The notes: a model not told the origin generated them from the sequence alone. Numbered from the stretch's first letter, positions 12,127 through 23,646 are shown. The stretch is DNA of 64,000 nt from Astragalus membranaceus (GCA_039519185.1 CM076851.1:30897825-30961824), one strand, 5' to 3'. Translations and numbers: made by a program.

Positions 12127-12178
12127 AGCCGTACGGTTCATCCATCCTAAAACGATGACTAACCCGGCCGTACGGCCG
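12127..12178. repeat. Pair of CCGTACGG palindromes in the Ogre LTR
   Basis: gccgtacggt at about 12128-12137 and the perfect 14-nt palindrome cggccgtacggccg at 12165-12178, 37 nt apart. No other copies were seen in this LTR. Confidence 0.6.
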
Positions 12179-12591
12179 AATTAATCCCCTATTCATTTTT
12201 GGAAAAATGTAAGTTTGTGAAATAAATTGTTTGATAGTGGGAAATTTTGAAAAGAATGAAAACATGGCGTATTTGTAAAAAATGGTGATGTAGATAACAG
12301 GGGGGTTGTATTTAGAAAAAAGGGTGGTGTAACAGTAAAATAGGGGTGTAATTAATAAAAGGGGTTGTATTATGAAAGGTGGGGTGGGATTTGCGAAAAA
12401 GGGTTGTATTGCAAAAAAAAGGGGTGCAAACAGCAACCCAACGTCACTGTTGGGTGGGCTGATCCGTGTCCCTCATTTTTTATAAAAAAAAGACTGGGCT
12501 TCGGGGGGGTGCGTGGAGTAGAACGCAGGGTACAAATAGCAATCTGAATAAATAAAATATGAAAGGACGAAAATGCCCCTGGGGTTCCCAC

Positions 12592-12598
12592 TATAAAA
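12592..12598 (+). promoter_or_regulatory. Antisense TATA-like box inside the Ogre LTR
   Basis: tataaaa is followed by a long pyrimidine-rich, gene-start-like stretch (accctaaatcacctcc, ccttcttctcaacag), then a GTGG-rich stretch and a possible donor gaggtaac at about 13282. It is opposite to the element's own transcription, whose TATA is at 13901-13907 on the minus strand. Function is unproven. Confidence 0.3.
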
Positions 12599-13900
12599 GC
12601 CAAACCCTAAAAATAGCAACCCTAAATCACCTCCTTCTTCTCAACAGTGCCTCCCTTCCCCAAATGCTCAAAAAAAAATTTCTCTCTCTCTCCTTGCTCT
12701 GCCCCATCCCCACTGTGGCCTCACCCCCTCTTCCTCTCACTCCGATCTCGTCCTTTTTCCTCCGTTTTCACTCTCCTCTCCTCACCCTAGTCTTCTTCTC
12801 CATCATCCCTCATCTCGCTCTCTACCTCCTCACCGCCGCTAATGGCGAAAATAGGGAGAGGGCCGTGGTGTTGTTGTTTGTGGCGGCGTTGTGGTTTTGA
12901 CAGTGGTCATGTGGTGGTGGTTCGTGAGATTGCGACCGTAAGGCGGTGGTTCGGATGACTCGTCGGGTGTCTTGGGGTGGTGACCGGGAGGGTAGTGTTT
13001 GGTGGAAGTTATGGTGCTATGGGTGGTGGCTGGCCGTTGGATGGACGGTGGTGGTGGCGGTGATGGAAGCGGCGGTTGTGGGGGTGGCTTCTATGGTGTC
13101 TGTTGCGACGGGGGGGGGGGTCGGTGGTGGTTGTTTGGTGGAGGCTGGCCGTGGGGGAGGTGACGGCGAGACTAAGGTGGTGGTTGATTCGGTTAGGGGC
13201 TGAGGGTGATTGAGGGGTGTGGCGGTTCGCGGTGAGGCTGCGGCGGCGCAGGGATGGGACGACCACCGTACGCGGTGACCGGAGGTAACTTTCTCTACCT
13301 TTTTTACCTCTCCTACTGATTCTGCTTTGGTTGCTTTTTTGATATCATCTCTGCTCCTATTTTTTGTTTGAAATGCCATTTGCACTACAATTTATATTAT
13401 TTTTTTTGCAAAGAAACACAGAACGAATGGCAACTGTTTCTTGCTTTTTTTTTCACAACAAAGAAGGCTACCGTTTTTTCATAAAAATAGCTATTGTTTC
13501 TTGCTTTCCTTTGTTCTTTACCTAAATTTTTCAGTCTAGTGTATTTGACTATTAGACTCTATCATTTTTATAAAAAAACGTACGCAAAACTAGAGGGGAA
13601 AGGAAATGTTTGAACCTATTTTTGAGATTATATCATATACATACCTGAATAAAAACAAGTAAGAAAACAAACTGAAGGAGTGCTGTTATGAAAGAGTAAT
13701 TAAATCGGGAACAAACCTAGTTCTGAGCCTTTGGAGAAAAAAAGTGTTTTTTGATCCTTCTCTTACAACTTCAGCTTCTGTTTTTCTGAATTTGTCAACT
13801 ACTGCTCTGTTTTTCTCTCTAATTTGATAGTAGAATAAATTTTGTGTTTCTCTTACTCTCTCTCTGAATTTCCCCCCTTTTCTGTTGTGTTTGAAACCCA

Positions 13901-13907
13901 ATTTATA
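13901..13907 (-). promoter_or_regulatory. TATA box of the decayed Ogre 5' LTR
   Basis: The minus strand reads ggcctataaattggg, followed by a sequence rich in ctcagagagag. Position and wording match the TATA box of the plus-strand Ogre LTR at 3-11. Confidence 0.55.
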
Positions 13908-14696
13908 GGCCAGACTGCATAGATTAATGCACTGTGAATCAATTTTTCTGAAACTCTGATTTGCATATTTTCATGATGTTTCATGTTTTGGTGCTCTAAA
14001 ATTTCTGAGCAATTCCTTTTCCTCTCTCGCCTCTGGTGCTTTCACAGATTGGGGTATTTGACTGTTATAAACCTTGTTTATGTATGTGCAGGCTCTGTGC
14101 CACAGAGACTCAGCAAGGATTCTACCTATTTGAAGCTTTGGGTTTAGACAAAGCTAGACCTGTTGCTGAGACCTATTGCTGCCATGGTTTTGGCTTCTTC
14201 TCTTTGTCCATGCTACTGACTGCTGACTTTTGGGTTGCTGCACCCATCCTGATTAAAGCCCATCCCTTTTGTTTAAAAAGGATATTTTGCTTATGTACAA
14301 AGATGTAGGCTAGAGTTATTATATGCATTTTTATCATTGGTGAAGTTGCTGTCTGCGTACAGCACCAACCTTTTTGCCTTTTTTATTATTATTATTTTTT
14401 TTATTACTTTTGTGAATTTTACCTTGGTGTGTATTTTATTTGTATTTCAAAACTTTTGAATTTTGTATTTTGTAAATTATAATTAAATAGATTTTTTTTA
14501 ATTAAATTTTTTTTCTTGCAATAAAAATAAATAAGTTCCACTAATAACAATAAAAAATAAATAAAAAAAAGAGTTAATAATAATAATAACATTTAATCCT
14601 AAAACAGATTTTTTAATTGAGTTTTTCTGAAAACGAGTTCTACTAATGATAATAAGATTGATAAAAGCGAAGATCAACAATAAACCCAAAATGACA

Positions 14697-15955
14697 CGCG
14701 AAAGTTGATTAAAACCACCAAGATGCATAAAGCGATATTTTGGAATTCTCGCGGAGAAAAGAAGAACATATCGGTAAAAAATTGGGTGTTCACACCCATG
14801 GACTTGAGAACACCCTCAACAAAGCTCCACTCAATACGGTCATAGGTCTTAGACATATCCAGCTTGAGAGCCACACAACCTTTCTTACCCTTCTTTTTCT
14901 TCTTGAGCCAGTGGAAGCACTCCATTGCAATGAGTGCATTGTCTGTAATCAGTCTACCTTGCATAAAGGCACTCTGCTTCTCATCCACATCGTCATGCAA
15001 GATGGGTTTAATCCTGTTAGCAATGGTCTTGGCACAATTTTCATCACCGCGTTACATAGGCTGATAGGTCTAAACTGCTTCGGTGTAGAAGGATTCTTAC
15101 ACTTGGGGTTAAGAACTATGAATGTTCTGTTAATCTCTGCAGGTGACTTGTTATGGTTGAGGATGCTAAGAGCCAGATCAGTCACTTTTCTACCCACAAT
15201 GTGCCAATATTTCTGGTAGAAGAGAGCAGGGAGGCCAGAAGGTCCTGGACTCTTGAGATGGTGCATTTGGAAGATGGCTGTGTGGATTTCCTCATGGGTA
15301 AAGGCAGCACCTCACTAATCAATCATATCCTTGTCAAGTTTCTTGTGAACTACCTGGCAAGTGTTATCAATATCAATCCGGCTTGAAGTAGCAAACAACT
15401 CAGAGAAGTAAGAAATGAAAGCTCTCTTAACCTTCTCATCTTCCCTCCACCAAACGCCATTCTCATCCTTGATCTTCTTGATCTCATTGACCTTCTTCCT
15501 TTGGCTAGCATGGTTGTGGAAAAATCTAGTATTCTTGTCCCCTTCTTTAAGCCACATGGCTCTACTTCCCTGCCTCAACATTAACTCTTCATTCTTCAGC
15601 AGCTCCCCATGGTGTTTTTCTAGTTCTTTGTATTTGGAAATCTCCTCCCTAGCTCCCCATGTTGCAGAGCAGAGTTTGAACAAGCTCTGTCAAGTCTAGC
15701 TTGGATATTGTCATCCCCTTGTCTACCATTTGACCATGTATATGGATAACCAATGAAACCAAGATCTAAAAGGCTGCACCTCTCCATACACTGTCTACCC
15801 AAAGTAAGCTGTGAATCTGTTCTAGCATTCCCTCCCACTTTCTCAGAGTTCTCAATGCCACATCATTCAAATCTCCAAAACAGGGCCACTTACCATTGAT
15901 ATGAGAAGAGAGAGTTCTGATGAGTTTCCAAGTCTCCAATTCAATGAACTTAAAA
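14697..15955 (-). pseudogene. L1-type LINE relic: endonuclease end and reverse transcriptase
   Basis: On the minus strand the order is the C-terminal part of an AP-type endonuclease (LLDLGFIGYPYTWSNGR, DNIQARLDRA), a linker (MWLKEGDKNTRFFHNHAS, typical of plant LINEs), then RT blocks: SPGPSGLPALFYQKYW, FRPISLCNAVMKI and VALKLDMSKTYDRIEW. Several frames are needed, so it is broken. The 5' part of the endonuclease is missing, and the 3' part lies beyond the Ogre inserted at 14696. Normal function is target-primed reverse transcription. Confidence 0.85.
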
Positions 15956-16055
15956 AGTGTTTTTTTGCTTATAAATGAGACCTATTATAGACCAAATACA
16001 TCAATTATTCAATAAACCTAAAAAGTGTTTTTTACTTATAAATGAGACCTGAGGG
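15950..16055. repeat. MITE-like fragment with two similar ends
   Basis: aaaagtgttttttgcttataaatgagacc-type sequence occurs at about 15953 and again at about 16019, the second followed by gagggagta. That ending is common in small plant MITEs (ctccctc... ends). No clear target duplication was found. Confidence 0.35.
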
Positions 16056-16394
16056 AGTATAGGTTTTTAGTTTTTGTGTGTAAGTAGAAAAGAGAAAGTG
16101 TGTGTAGTGTTTGAGGGTAATTTCGGGCAGTGCAAACATAAAGTTGTATGCAGTCTACATTGTATAAAGGTGTGTGTGCAGTGCATAGTCTTCTAATTTG
16201 GGCAGGTTCAGACATGTATGGATTCAAAAATATGGAAGTGAAATCACCCAGCTATAGACCCTGTGTAAACTATTTTTTCTCATACGCCCACCCGGCCTCC
16301 GCACCGACTCGCCCGCAACAGTCATTGTTGCTTCGGTCTTATCGGGTTCCAGGCGAGCATTTAATTTTTTCCAGCTCTGCCATATATGATTGAT
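16056..16394. other. Unassigned interval
   Basis: No convincing coding frame, RNA or repeat was found in this ~340-bp stretch. Confidence 0.4.
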
Positions 16395-17219
16395 AGAAAT
16401 GGGATGTCAGATATCAGCAGGATTCGTACCTCCCTTCTTGATGTTGTTATCTAGCTTGTTAACACCTTACAGGCTCCCCACCCCTCTAAGAGTATGGATC
16501 GGGTCGCCTGGGGACTAACAAAAGATGGCGAGTTCTCAAATGTTTCTACTTATTAATCGATGTCGCCTATTGCTCATTGCAACTTGTTCAAGGCGATTAG
16601 GTCTTGGCCAGGGCCTAAGTGTTCTCTGTAACACCCCTCTTCTACCCGTTAATTTAATTGGAAAAATCAGAGTTTCAAAAATTTGTTTCACACGAGGAAT
16701 GTTACACATATTTCAATAAAATAACGCTTCTCAATAAAACAGCTCAAACACAACAATAATGCTTCACGTAGCACGTCTCTAAAGGAGAGCCTCAAAAACC
16801 ACAGTTATCATCACAAATAAAACTTAACGTCAATAAAACCAACTACGCAGCGGAATAACAAAAGTAAAACAGAATCGTCAACAAAGACATAACAACCGAA
16901 ATAATTCATAAACATCAAGTTCGCCCCCCCCCCCCCCTGAGTGCTATGTATCAGAGCATGACGACTCGACTCGAAGTAGTGAAGGTACCTAGTCCTTCAC
17001 TCGTGATCACCTGCACGTTACCGCATAGGGGTAACATTCAAACAGAAGGGTGAGTCGAATTCAATCCATATAATAAATCACATGATAAGCAATAAGTCAA
17101 GTCACAGCTCTGAAATAATCACATCACAATCATCACTTACATCACTACAATAACTCATCACTATGTCATGTAGGTATATGAAATGCAACCCACTCGCGGG
17201 CATATGCATGAGGTACCTT

Positions 17220-17730
17220 CTCACAAACGTCGCTTAGCCTTTATGGCCTCATCGTCACTTAGCCTTTTGGGCCTCAAAACGTCACTGGGTTTATGCATAT
17301 GGGAGACATGAGACACTATGACATGCACCACGCACAAACACACAACCACGGTCAACTATGTGACCCGTCACTTACCAATTTGCCAAACAAGAGGCACAGC
17401 ACCTGCCAATTCACAATTTACATACAACAACGTCACTTAGCCTTTTGGGCCTTATCATCACTTAGCCTTTTGGGCCTCAACGTCACTTATTTTCATCATC
17501 ACTTATTCATAAACGTCATCAACTCAAATAATAGCCACTGAGGGCAAAAACGTCATTTACTAGCCACCAAGGGCATCATCGTCATTTTCACGTCATTATC
17601 AACAACATTGGCCACTAAGGGCAAAAAGGTCATTTAACTAGCCACTAAGGGCATCATCGTCATTTACACATTAATATCAACAACATTGGCCACTAAGGGC
17701 AAAAAGGTCATTTAACTAACCACTAAGGGC
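17220..17730. repeat. Short tandem repeats in the solo LTR
   Basis: Two interleaved repeat kinds occur: cgtcacttagccttttgggcc (several copies, 17227-17480), then a ~70-bp unit with gccactaagggcaaaaaggtcattt and gggcatcatcgtcat (17530-17740). They explain the low-complexity appearance; no gene is present. Confidence 0.65.
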
Positions 17731-18033
17731 ATCATCGTCAAAATCATCACTTTTGACACTAAAACGTTAAAACCACTGGTTATACACAAAAAGGGGGATT
17801 ATTAAAGACACTAAAACGATTTTTCAATGTCACAGCAACGACCACCGGGAGCAGCCACTTGGGGCGCCCCAGCAACCTTCAGAAATAATAAGTTTTTATT
17901 TTTAAAAATGGGACACACAGATAGGCAACTGAAAAAGCTTCCCAACACTTTTTGAAACGTTTAAAACGGATGTCCGAGTCAAAAGATATTGCGAAAACAG
18001 TTTTTATAAAAAATTTGGGAACATCCTGAAAAC

Positions 18034-18245
18034 TGGCGCCCTGGGCGCCCAGCGCCTGGCACCTGGCGCCCAGCGCCCAGCAACACGAAACACGCACGCG
18101 CACAGGCACCCAGCGCCCAGCGCAACACACACACACACACGCACTGGCGCCCAGCGCAACACACGCACACGCACACTGGCGCCCAGCGCCACACACACGC
18201 ACAGCAACACGGCGCCCAGCGCCCATGGGCGCCCAACGCCCCCAC
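18034..18245. repeat. Cluster of GGCGCCCAGCGCC motifs
   Basis: About ten occurrences of ggcgccc, ggcgcccagcgcc or cagcgccc in ~210 bp, separated by caacacacacacgcac-type spacers. The ggcgcc core is self-complementary. It lies in the LTR at 16627-18922; a related ggggcgcccc is near 17860. Confidence 0.7.
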
Positions 18246-19554
18246 ACTTTCAGCAACACAATTCAGCACAATTTCAGCACATATATTATTTTTTTCAAAT
18301 TGTTACTTGATCAATTACAACACCAATTACAACAATCATGGACACATATTGAAATCATCAAAAATCATACACCAACCATCAAAAGTCAACAACATCCCAA
18401 GCACAAACATGAAATCACACATACATCAACAACAAGAACATGAATTCACAAACATAATCATGATCATGGTTAAATCTAGGCCATCACTACCTAAAACCTA
18501 TCATAGGACCTATTATATAAATTGATAGGACATCCCCTTACCTCGAATTTGAAGGATAGAAGCCCTAGAGACAGTCACGATCGAAACCACAGCAACACGA
18601 TCACGTCCCTTGGCCCTTGGAGCCTGCGACTTCTTCTCTCTTCTTCTCCTCCCCTACGGCGCCCTTCTCTTCTCCTTTCTATTCTCTTTCTCTCAATTTT
18701 CGAATGAGGCACCAAACCCTAGCCCCATTAGCTATTCGCATGTCACTTGGATCATGGGCTTGGGCTTTTCACTTAAGCCCAGCTCATCCAAGTGGCGCTT
18801 CCTTTTCCTAATACCGCCACAAAATTAATATAAATTTTAATTAATTAAAATATATTCAATAAATTAAATTAATTTCCTAAATACTTAATTAAATAAATTA
18901 ATTAAATATTTAGGGTGTTACATTCTCACGTCCATTTGTGGAAATACTGAGGAATAATGCTCTCCTTACCTATTTAGCCCATAGAAGAAGAGCTATGGGT
19001 TCATCTGGTTTATGCCCAATTCATACCTAAAAGAAGAGGAGTCAACTATCCATATGACTAGAGGTTGCCCTCTTTCAACGCAAATTTGGAACTTGATCCA
19101 CGAGGGCAATATTATGGATCCCAACTCTTGGACACCAACTTGTTGACTGGTGTAAAGGAAATATGTGCATTCGGTTGAGCCATGCGAGTAGAAAGCGGGT
19201 TGTTGTCTCTGAAGGAGTTCGAGCATATTGCTATTAACCCAGATTCACTGACGAAAGTAAATCTTTTTTAGTCTGGGATATCACCCTTTGTTCCATCTAA
19301 TTTATTCCGTTCAGACTTTTCTCTTGTCGACTACTGAGACAGTGATCACCCCGTGTTCACAAGGAGACAAACCAGGTTGCTTATGGTTTTGCTAAATTTG
19401 GCCATAACCTTGATTCTTGTAGTAGTGTTTTTTTATGTTGCTCCTCGTTTTGTTATAGATGCCTTCTAGATTGACTATGTTTAGACCATTTATCCCACAG
19501 ATTTCTAGTTTGTCTTCTTTTGCTATTTTTTATGTTACAAAAAATTTAGGTGAG

Positions 19555-19605
19555 TTGTGCTCTGGAGACTCCCCAACTCCTTACCAACTGAGCCAACATT
19601 CATTG
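19555..19605 (-). repeat. Possible tRNA-derived SINE head
   Basis: The minus strand reads tggctcagttggtaagg, which fits a pol III A box as in tRNA-derived SINEs. A clear B box and tail were not seen, so it is at most a fragment. Confidence 0.3.
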
Positions 19606-19609
19606 ACAA

Positions 19610-19886
19610 AAGAAGACCGAACAAAATAATTTAATAACGAGGACATTCATTGTATTAAGCTAACTTTTATTCATATACTAGTACTATATTGAATTGTATT
19701 TTAAGACTATTTGTCCCTTTCATTTACATGGTTTTGTTTTTCCAAATGCCTGCCTGTAAGTGCTATTATTACGTTGACTAATTTTTTAATAAGACTGAAC
19801 AAAAAAATAATAATAACGAGGACAATCATACTATTAAATTAACTAATATTCTTATATATTTAAATTTAAGACTAATGTCCCTACGC
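19610..19886. repeat. Imperfect duplication upstream of the transporter gene
   Basis: The block gaccgaacaaaataatttaataacgagg... through aagactatttgtccc (about 19616-19720) recurs at about 19794-19883 with the same landmarks (gactgaacaaaa, ataacgaggacaatca, aagactaatgtccc). It ends just before the start codon region of the gene at 19907 and may contain part of its promoter. Confidence 0.6.
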
Positions 19887-19906
19887 TTGTCTCATAGTAA
19901 AGTCAA

Positions 19907-22085
19907 ATGACTTCAGAGGGGGGTGGTAGTAGCAATAGTGATGGTGGGAAATTGATGAAGAGGGTGTTGGGTTTGGGTTACTGGGTTCAAGGATTTAGGT
20001 GCGTTCCAAAGTTTGCAGTGAATTTCTTTCTCAAAGATGGACTCAATGTGAATCCTTCTACTTTCCAACTTCTTCAGGACTCAGCAAATCTTCCCAATGT
20101 TGGGAAGCCACTCTATGGTCTTCTTTCTGACTCTTATTATATCTCTGGTCAACATCGAATTCCCTATATTGCCCTTGGAGGTAAACTAGTGATACAATTA
20201 ATTGTTGCTTGCTTAATTTGGAGTATGAGAATTTGTTTTCACTTCTTCTTCTTGTAGTTTTGCTGCTTAGCCTTCTCAATTTGGCCATTTTCTTCTTTCT
20301 TTTTGATTTTTTTTTTGCAATTTCAATCCTTTTTTTTCTCAAATATTTTTTGTAATTGTATTTTTGGTTTCCAAAACCGTGGAATATACACTTTAGGTCC
20401 TCCACTTTTCCAAATTTAAAGATTTCTAGAAATCAAGAGTGTAAAAAACCCATGATTTAGGGGATTAGAAGTTTAAATACGAAGAAGTATGAGGATCAAA
20501 ATAGTCAAATTCAGAAAATTGGAGATTAAAATTGATGGACAAAACTCGTTAAATTGAGAAAGTTGGAGACATAAAATACAATAAAACTTTTTTAAAAAAA
20601 AATTAATGACCGAATCTTTTAGGGTGTGTTTGGGAGTTTGGAGGGGGGGAGGGGAGGGGTTCGGACTAATAGTGTAAATTCTTTAGTGATGAGAAGAAAA
20701 ATTATCTCCCTAAACCCCCCCAAACCCCTCTCCTAGTTTCTTTTTGGATACCCTCCAAACTCCCCCAAATATGGAGGGTTTTGGAGGGGCTCCAAAAATA
20801 AACTAGGAGAGGGGTTTGGGGGGTTTAGGGGGATAATTTTTCTCCAAATTACTAAAGAATTTACACCAGTAGTATCAACCCCTCCATTCCCCTCCCCTCC
20901 AAACTCACAAACACACCCTTAGTGTCTGACTAGGAAGAAAAGAATTGGATTTTAAAGATTGGGGTTTGGTGTATGTGTAACCTTTTAGTGTATGATCAGA
21001 TTCTAAGAGTTTTCTTTCAATTTGTGTATGCAGCTTTCTTGCAGGCAATATCATGGCTAGCAATAGCAATCTCCCCATCAAACATATCTATTTTAACTAT
21101 CTTCATATACCTCTTCCTTAGTAATCTTGGTGCTTCAATAACTGAGGTAGCAAACGAAGCCATTGTTGCAGAAATGAGTAAACAATCTCCTCCTTCAATC
21201 AAACACTCACAACCATCTTCCACACGCAACCTCCACTCATTTGTTTGGAGAGCTTCCGCTGTAGGCGGAATCCTTGGAAACCTTCTCTGCGGAATTTTTA
21301 TTAGCCGATTCTCCTCACAATCCATGTTTTTGTTGTTTGGCATTCTTCTTTCTCTCCAATTTTTTATAACCATGTCGGTTCGTGAAACCTCTCTTGGTCT
21401 CCCAAAGAATCCATCCCTTGGGATAAAGAAACAACTTTCAGGGCTATCAATCGCTCTAAGAAAACCAGAAATTGCTTACTCAATATCATGGTTTGCATTA
21501 TCTTATGCCATTATTCCTGCACTTACAGGCACCATGTTCTTTTACCAAACACAATATTTGCAAATCAACTCATCAATATTAGGTATATCCAAGTTGTTTG
21601 GCCAGGTGTCAATGCTTCTATGGGGCTATGTGTACGAGAAATACCTAAATTTTGTACCCCCAAGGAAAATGATATCAATCATTCAAGCTACACTGGCAAT
21701 CTCAATGATTTCAGATATATTTTTTGTGAGAGGTTTTTACAGACAAATGGGTATACCAGACACACTCTATGTTGTGTTTTTCTTAGGATTCTCAGATGCT
21801 CTATATTTCTTCAAGATTCTTCCATTCAAGGCCTTAATATCACAACTATGTCCACCAGGATGTGAAGGGTCTATAATGGCATTTCTTGCATCTACTATAT
21901 CCTTGGCATTCATTGTGGGTTAATACCTTGGTGTTGCACTTGCATCATTCATTAAGATAACAACAAGTGACTTTTCAGGACTTCAACTTGCACTAGTGAT
22001 ACAAGCTGCATGCACTCTCCTTCCAATATTTTGGTCTTCATACATACCTGAATATGTAAAATCAAAAGCCAAGCGGAAAGACTAA
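19907..22085 (+). pseudogene. Folate-biopterin-transporter-like gene, two exons, one in-frame stop
   Basis: Exon 1 is 19907-20180 (MTSEGGGSS..., with GYWVQGFRCVPKFAVNFFL and ANLPNVGKPLYGLLSDS). The donor is gaggtaaac at 20181 and the acceptor tgtatgcag ends at 21033. Exon 2 is 21034-22085 and begins with a frame-preserving Ala codon (then FLQAISWLAIAIS). Total is 1326 nt, about 441 codons, the normal size for this family of 12-helix plastid or membrane transporters. Block order resembles Arabidopsis FBT7-like proteins. The frame contains TAA at 21921-21923, then stays open for 53 codons to the natural-looking end KSKAKRKD. With only that one defect it may be a young pseudogene, a stop allele or a sequencing error. 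It is the only host-type gene in the window apart from the captured fragments. Confidence 0.85.
20622..20918. mobile_element. Hairpin MITE (PIF/Harbinger-like) in the transporter intron
   Basis: It begins gggtgtgtttgggagtttgg and ends with the complement (aactcacaaacacaccc), flanked by tta (20619-20621 and 20919-20921). The whole 297 bp folds back: ccctaaacccccccaaacccc is mirrored by the ggggtttggggggtttaggg run. The 3-bp TTA duplication and GGG start suit a Tourist-like MITE. Confidence 0.78.
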
Positions 22086-22700
22086 GTGTACGTGTGTTTG
22101 AAAACAATTAGCATTGGCCTCCCATATAATAATGTGTATACTAGGCGTAGCCCTATTGACCTCAATAATTAGGCCTATATTGTGTAATTAGTTGCTTTTA
22201 AAAAGAATAAGGATGGAAAAAAGAAGTTATTTGGTTGTCAAGACTGGTTTGGTTTGGGAGAGGCTAGGCTCTCTAAGTCCTAGAGGAGTTGTGGGGTAGT
22301 TATTAGTTTGCTGCAGTAATTATTTGTGTCTGTAATTCTGTAATTGTGTAATTGTGTCTCTTGTTGTTTTTTTACAAAGCGGGTAAGGAGTCTCTTTAAA
22401 ACCTATAGTGCAAACCATCTATCTTTAGGGAAAAACCATCGGTAAGAAAAAAGTACTCCTTCCTCATTTTATTAAAAGAAATAAAAGGCGAAATAAAATA
22501 GACTAAGGGGGGACTATGTTAGTACCCTTGTCGGGAAAATAAAAACCTAGCATATGTAACTATGTATGGCGCGAACTACAAAAAGCATTTAATTAAATCT
22601 ATAATAAGGAAGACCTCATTTATTACGGAAAATATTTAATTAATCCTGAGATAGATGTTTTATAGTTGACAAGTTTATCAACGCAAGAACTTCCTTTTTT
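22086..22700. other. 3' flank of the transporter gene
   Basis: AT-rich; probably includes the 3' UTR (taattctgtaattgtgtaattgtgtc runs). No coding frame or clear repeat family was recognised. Confidence 0.4.
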
Positions 22701-23646
22701 GAAAATATGAGTGACCCGAAAGTTCATACTCGATGTTTAACTAAGCGATTCCTCCATCTACTTCTAAGCTTCCAAGGAACAATATTAGATGGATCATTAA
22801 CAACAAGCACCAACAATTGGGAGACACACTCAAGCCAAAGATTATACCAATCTCTATCCAACATAATGACATTGATTGCACCCAAAATCTCAGCTTGAAG
22901 AGGAAAAATACAACCTGTGTTTATGGAGAAATATTCAAGAACAACAGCCATACGGTCTCTGAAAATTATGCCACACCTAGAAGGCCTGGTGGAACCATTT
23001 GTTGCAGGGTTTTTTTTGTACCCCCACAATATTCCCTAATACCCCCACATATTCTGTTATTCCGAAAATGCCCCCGTGATTTGGTCTTTAACGGAATTAC
23101 CAAACTATTAGGTAAACTCGTTTGTTGGATAAACCCAAAACGGATTTACCTGTTAATTAGGTAAATCCGTACGTTAGAAAATTTGTAAAACGGAAGTAAG
23201 TCAAACAACATAAATCTGTTACGTTTAAAATAACAAAACAGAATTACATAAGAGATAGATAAATATGTTTTTGTTAATTTTTGAAAACAGATTTATCTAC
23301 TAATAAGATACTTCCGTTTTGTTAATTTGTACAAACGAATTTATCTATTAATTAGATTAATCTATTTTGTTAAATAATAAATAAATAAAATTCAGCCTTC
23401 TAAAATATAAGATCTAAAAATAATAAGGAATATTAATTACAAAAAACCAGTGCCAAAATATCAGTGAAACGCCAATCAGATTCAGAATCAGCTGCTAAGT
23501 TTATAATCTTTGGCGGATGAGATGGTGGTTTCGGGACCGGATCTAAAGACACTCATAGTTGGAAACGCCCCATATAAGGATCCAGCCATGACGTAGCTTC
23601 ATCAGATGAAAAGCACTCCCATTGAAGACCAATTGGAGGCAATGGA

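Larger units (their letters stand above)
2389..14696 (-). mobile_element. Decayed Ogre (Tat-lineage Ty3/gypsy) retrotransposon, 3' part outside the window
   Basis: In minus-strand order it has a 5' LTR (14696-11402), PBS (11399-11382), ORF1 (10708-8718), gag (8442-6499), protease plus G-patch (6450-5143), a probable intron, and RT, RNase H, second RNase H and the start of integrase (4922-2389). This order, the tRNA-Arg-type PBS, an extra ORF before gag, the intron before RT and the double RNase H are hallmarks of legume Ogre elements. The plus-strand LTR at 1-2388 interrupts it inside integrase, so the rest of integrase and the 3' LTR should lie to the left. Many stops and frameshifts make it dead. 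It is inserted in a LINE; the expected target duplication is cgcga (14697-14701). Confidence 0.88.
11402..14696 (-). mobile_element. 5' LTR of the decayed Ogre
   Basis: The plus strand begins tgtcgtgacc at 11402, two bases from the PBS, and ends cccaaaatgaca at 14696. On the minus strand it therefore starts TGTCATTTTGGG, parallel to TGTCATACCCC in the gag-only Ogre LTR, and ends CA. Length is 3295 bp. It contains the gtcggttatgtatagggaagg block near the U5 end, two TACGTA modules (11745-11813, 12003-12066) and a minus-strand TATA box at 13901-13907. AT-rich U3 occupies about 13950-14696. The right boundary rests on the match to the related LTR start and the switch to LINE sequence at 14697. 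Confidence 0.75.
16627..18922 (-). mobile_element. Solo LTR, chromovirus (Tekay-like) type, 2296 bp
   Basis: It begins tgtaacacccc and ends gggtgttaca, and is flanked by a perfect 5-bp duplication ttctc (16622-16626 and 18923-18927). No coding sequence lies inside. TGTAACACCC termini and a 2-3 kb LTR are usual for Tekay-type elements, so the family is tentative. The minus orientation is inferred from a gene-like block (18540-18720) ending in a splice-donor-like cgaggtaagg on that strand. It shares order and some wording with the LTR at 38712-41175, in the opposite orientation. A run of cttagccttttgggcctca-type repeats lies at 17220-17730. Confidence 0.82.
16395..19490 (+). pseudogene. Second LINE relic (zf-RVT and RNase H end), split by a solo LTR
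   Basis: Plus-strand frames before 16626 give DRVAWGLTKDGEFSNVS and a SMSPIAHCNLFKAIRSW-like block. After 18923 they give NALLTYLA and MGSSGLCPIHT, then a STIHMTRGCPLSTQIWNLIH-like block, as in the zf-RVT domain at the end of plant LINE ORF2. Near 19370-19480 a degenerate RNase H tail follows (NQVAYGFAKFGHNLDSCSS with stops). The insertion at 16627-18922 duplicates ttctc and splits it. It is on the opposite strand to the LINE at 14697-15955, so the two are separate. Confidence 0.65.

Noticed and set aside
12559..13266. Open frames around the GTGG-rich part of the Ogre LTR
   Set aside because: Both strands are open because of composition; no domain seen. Reported only as an antisense promoter-like finding.
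17879..18269. GC-rich open frames on the minus strand encoding Cys/Val/Arg-rich repeats
   Set aside because: They are translations of the ggcgcc and cacaca repeats in several frames at once, without domain or start context.
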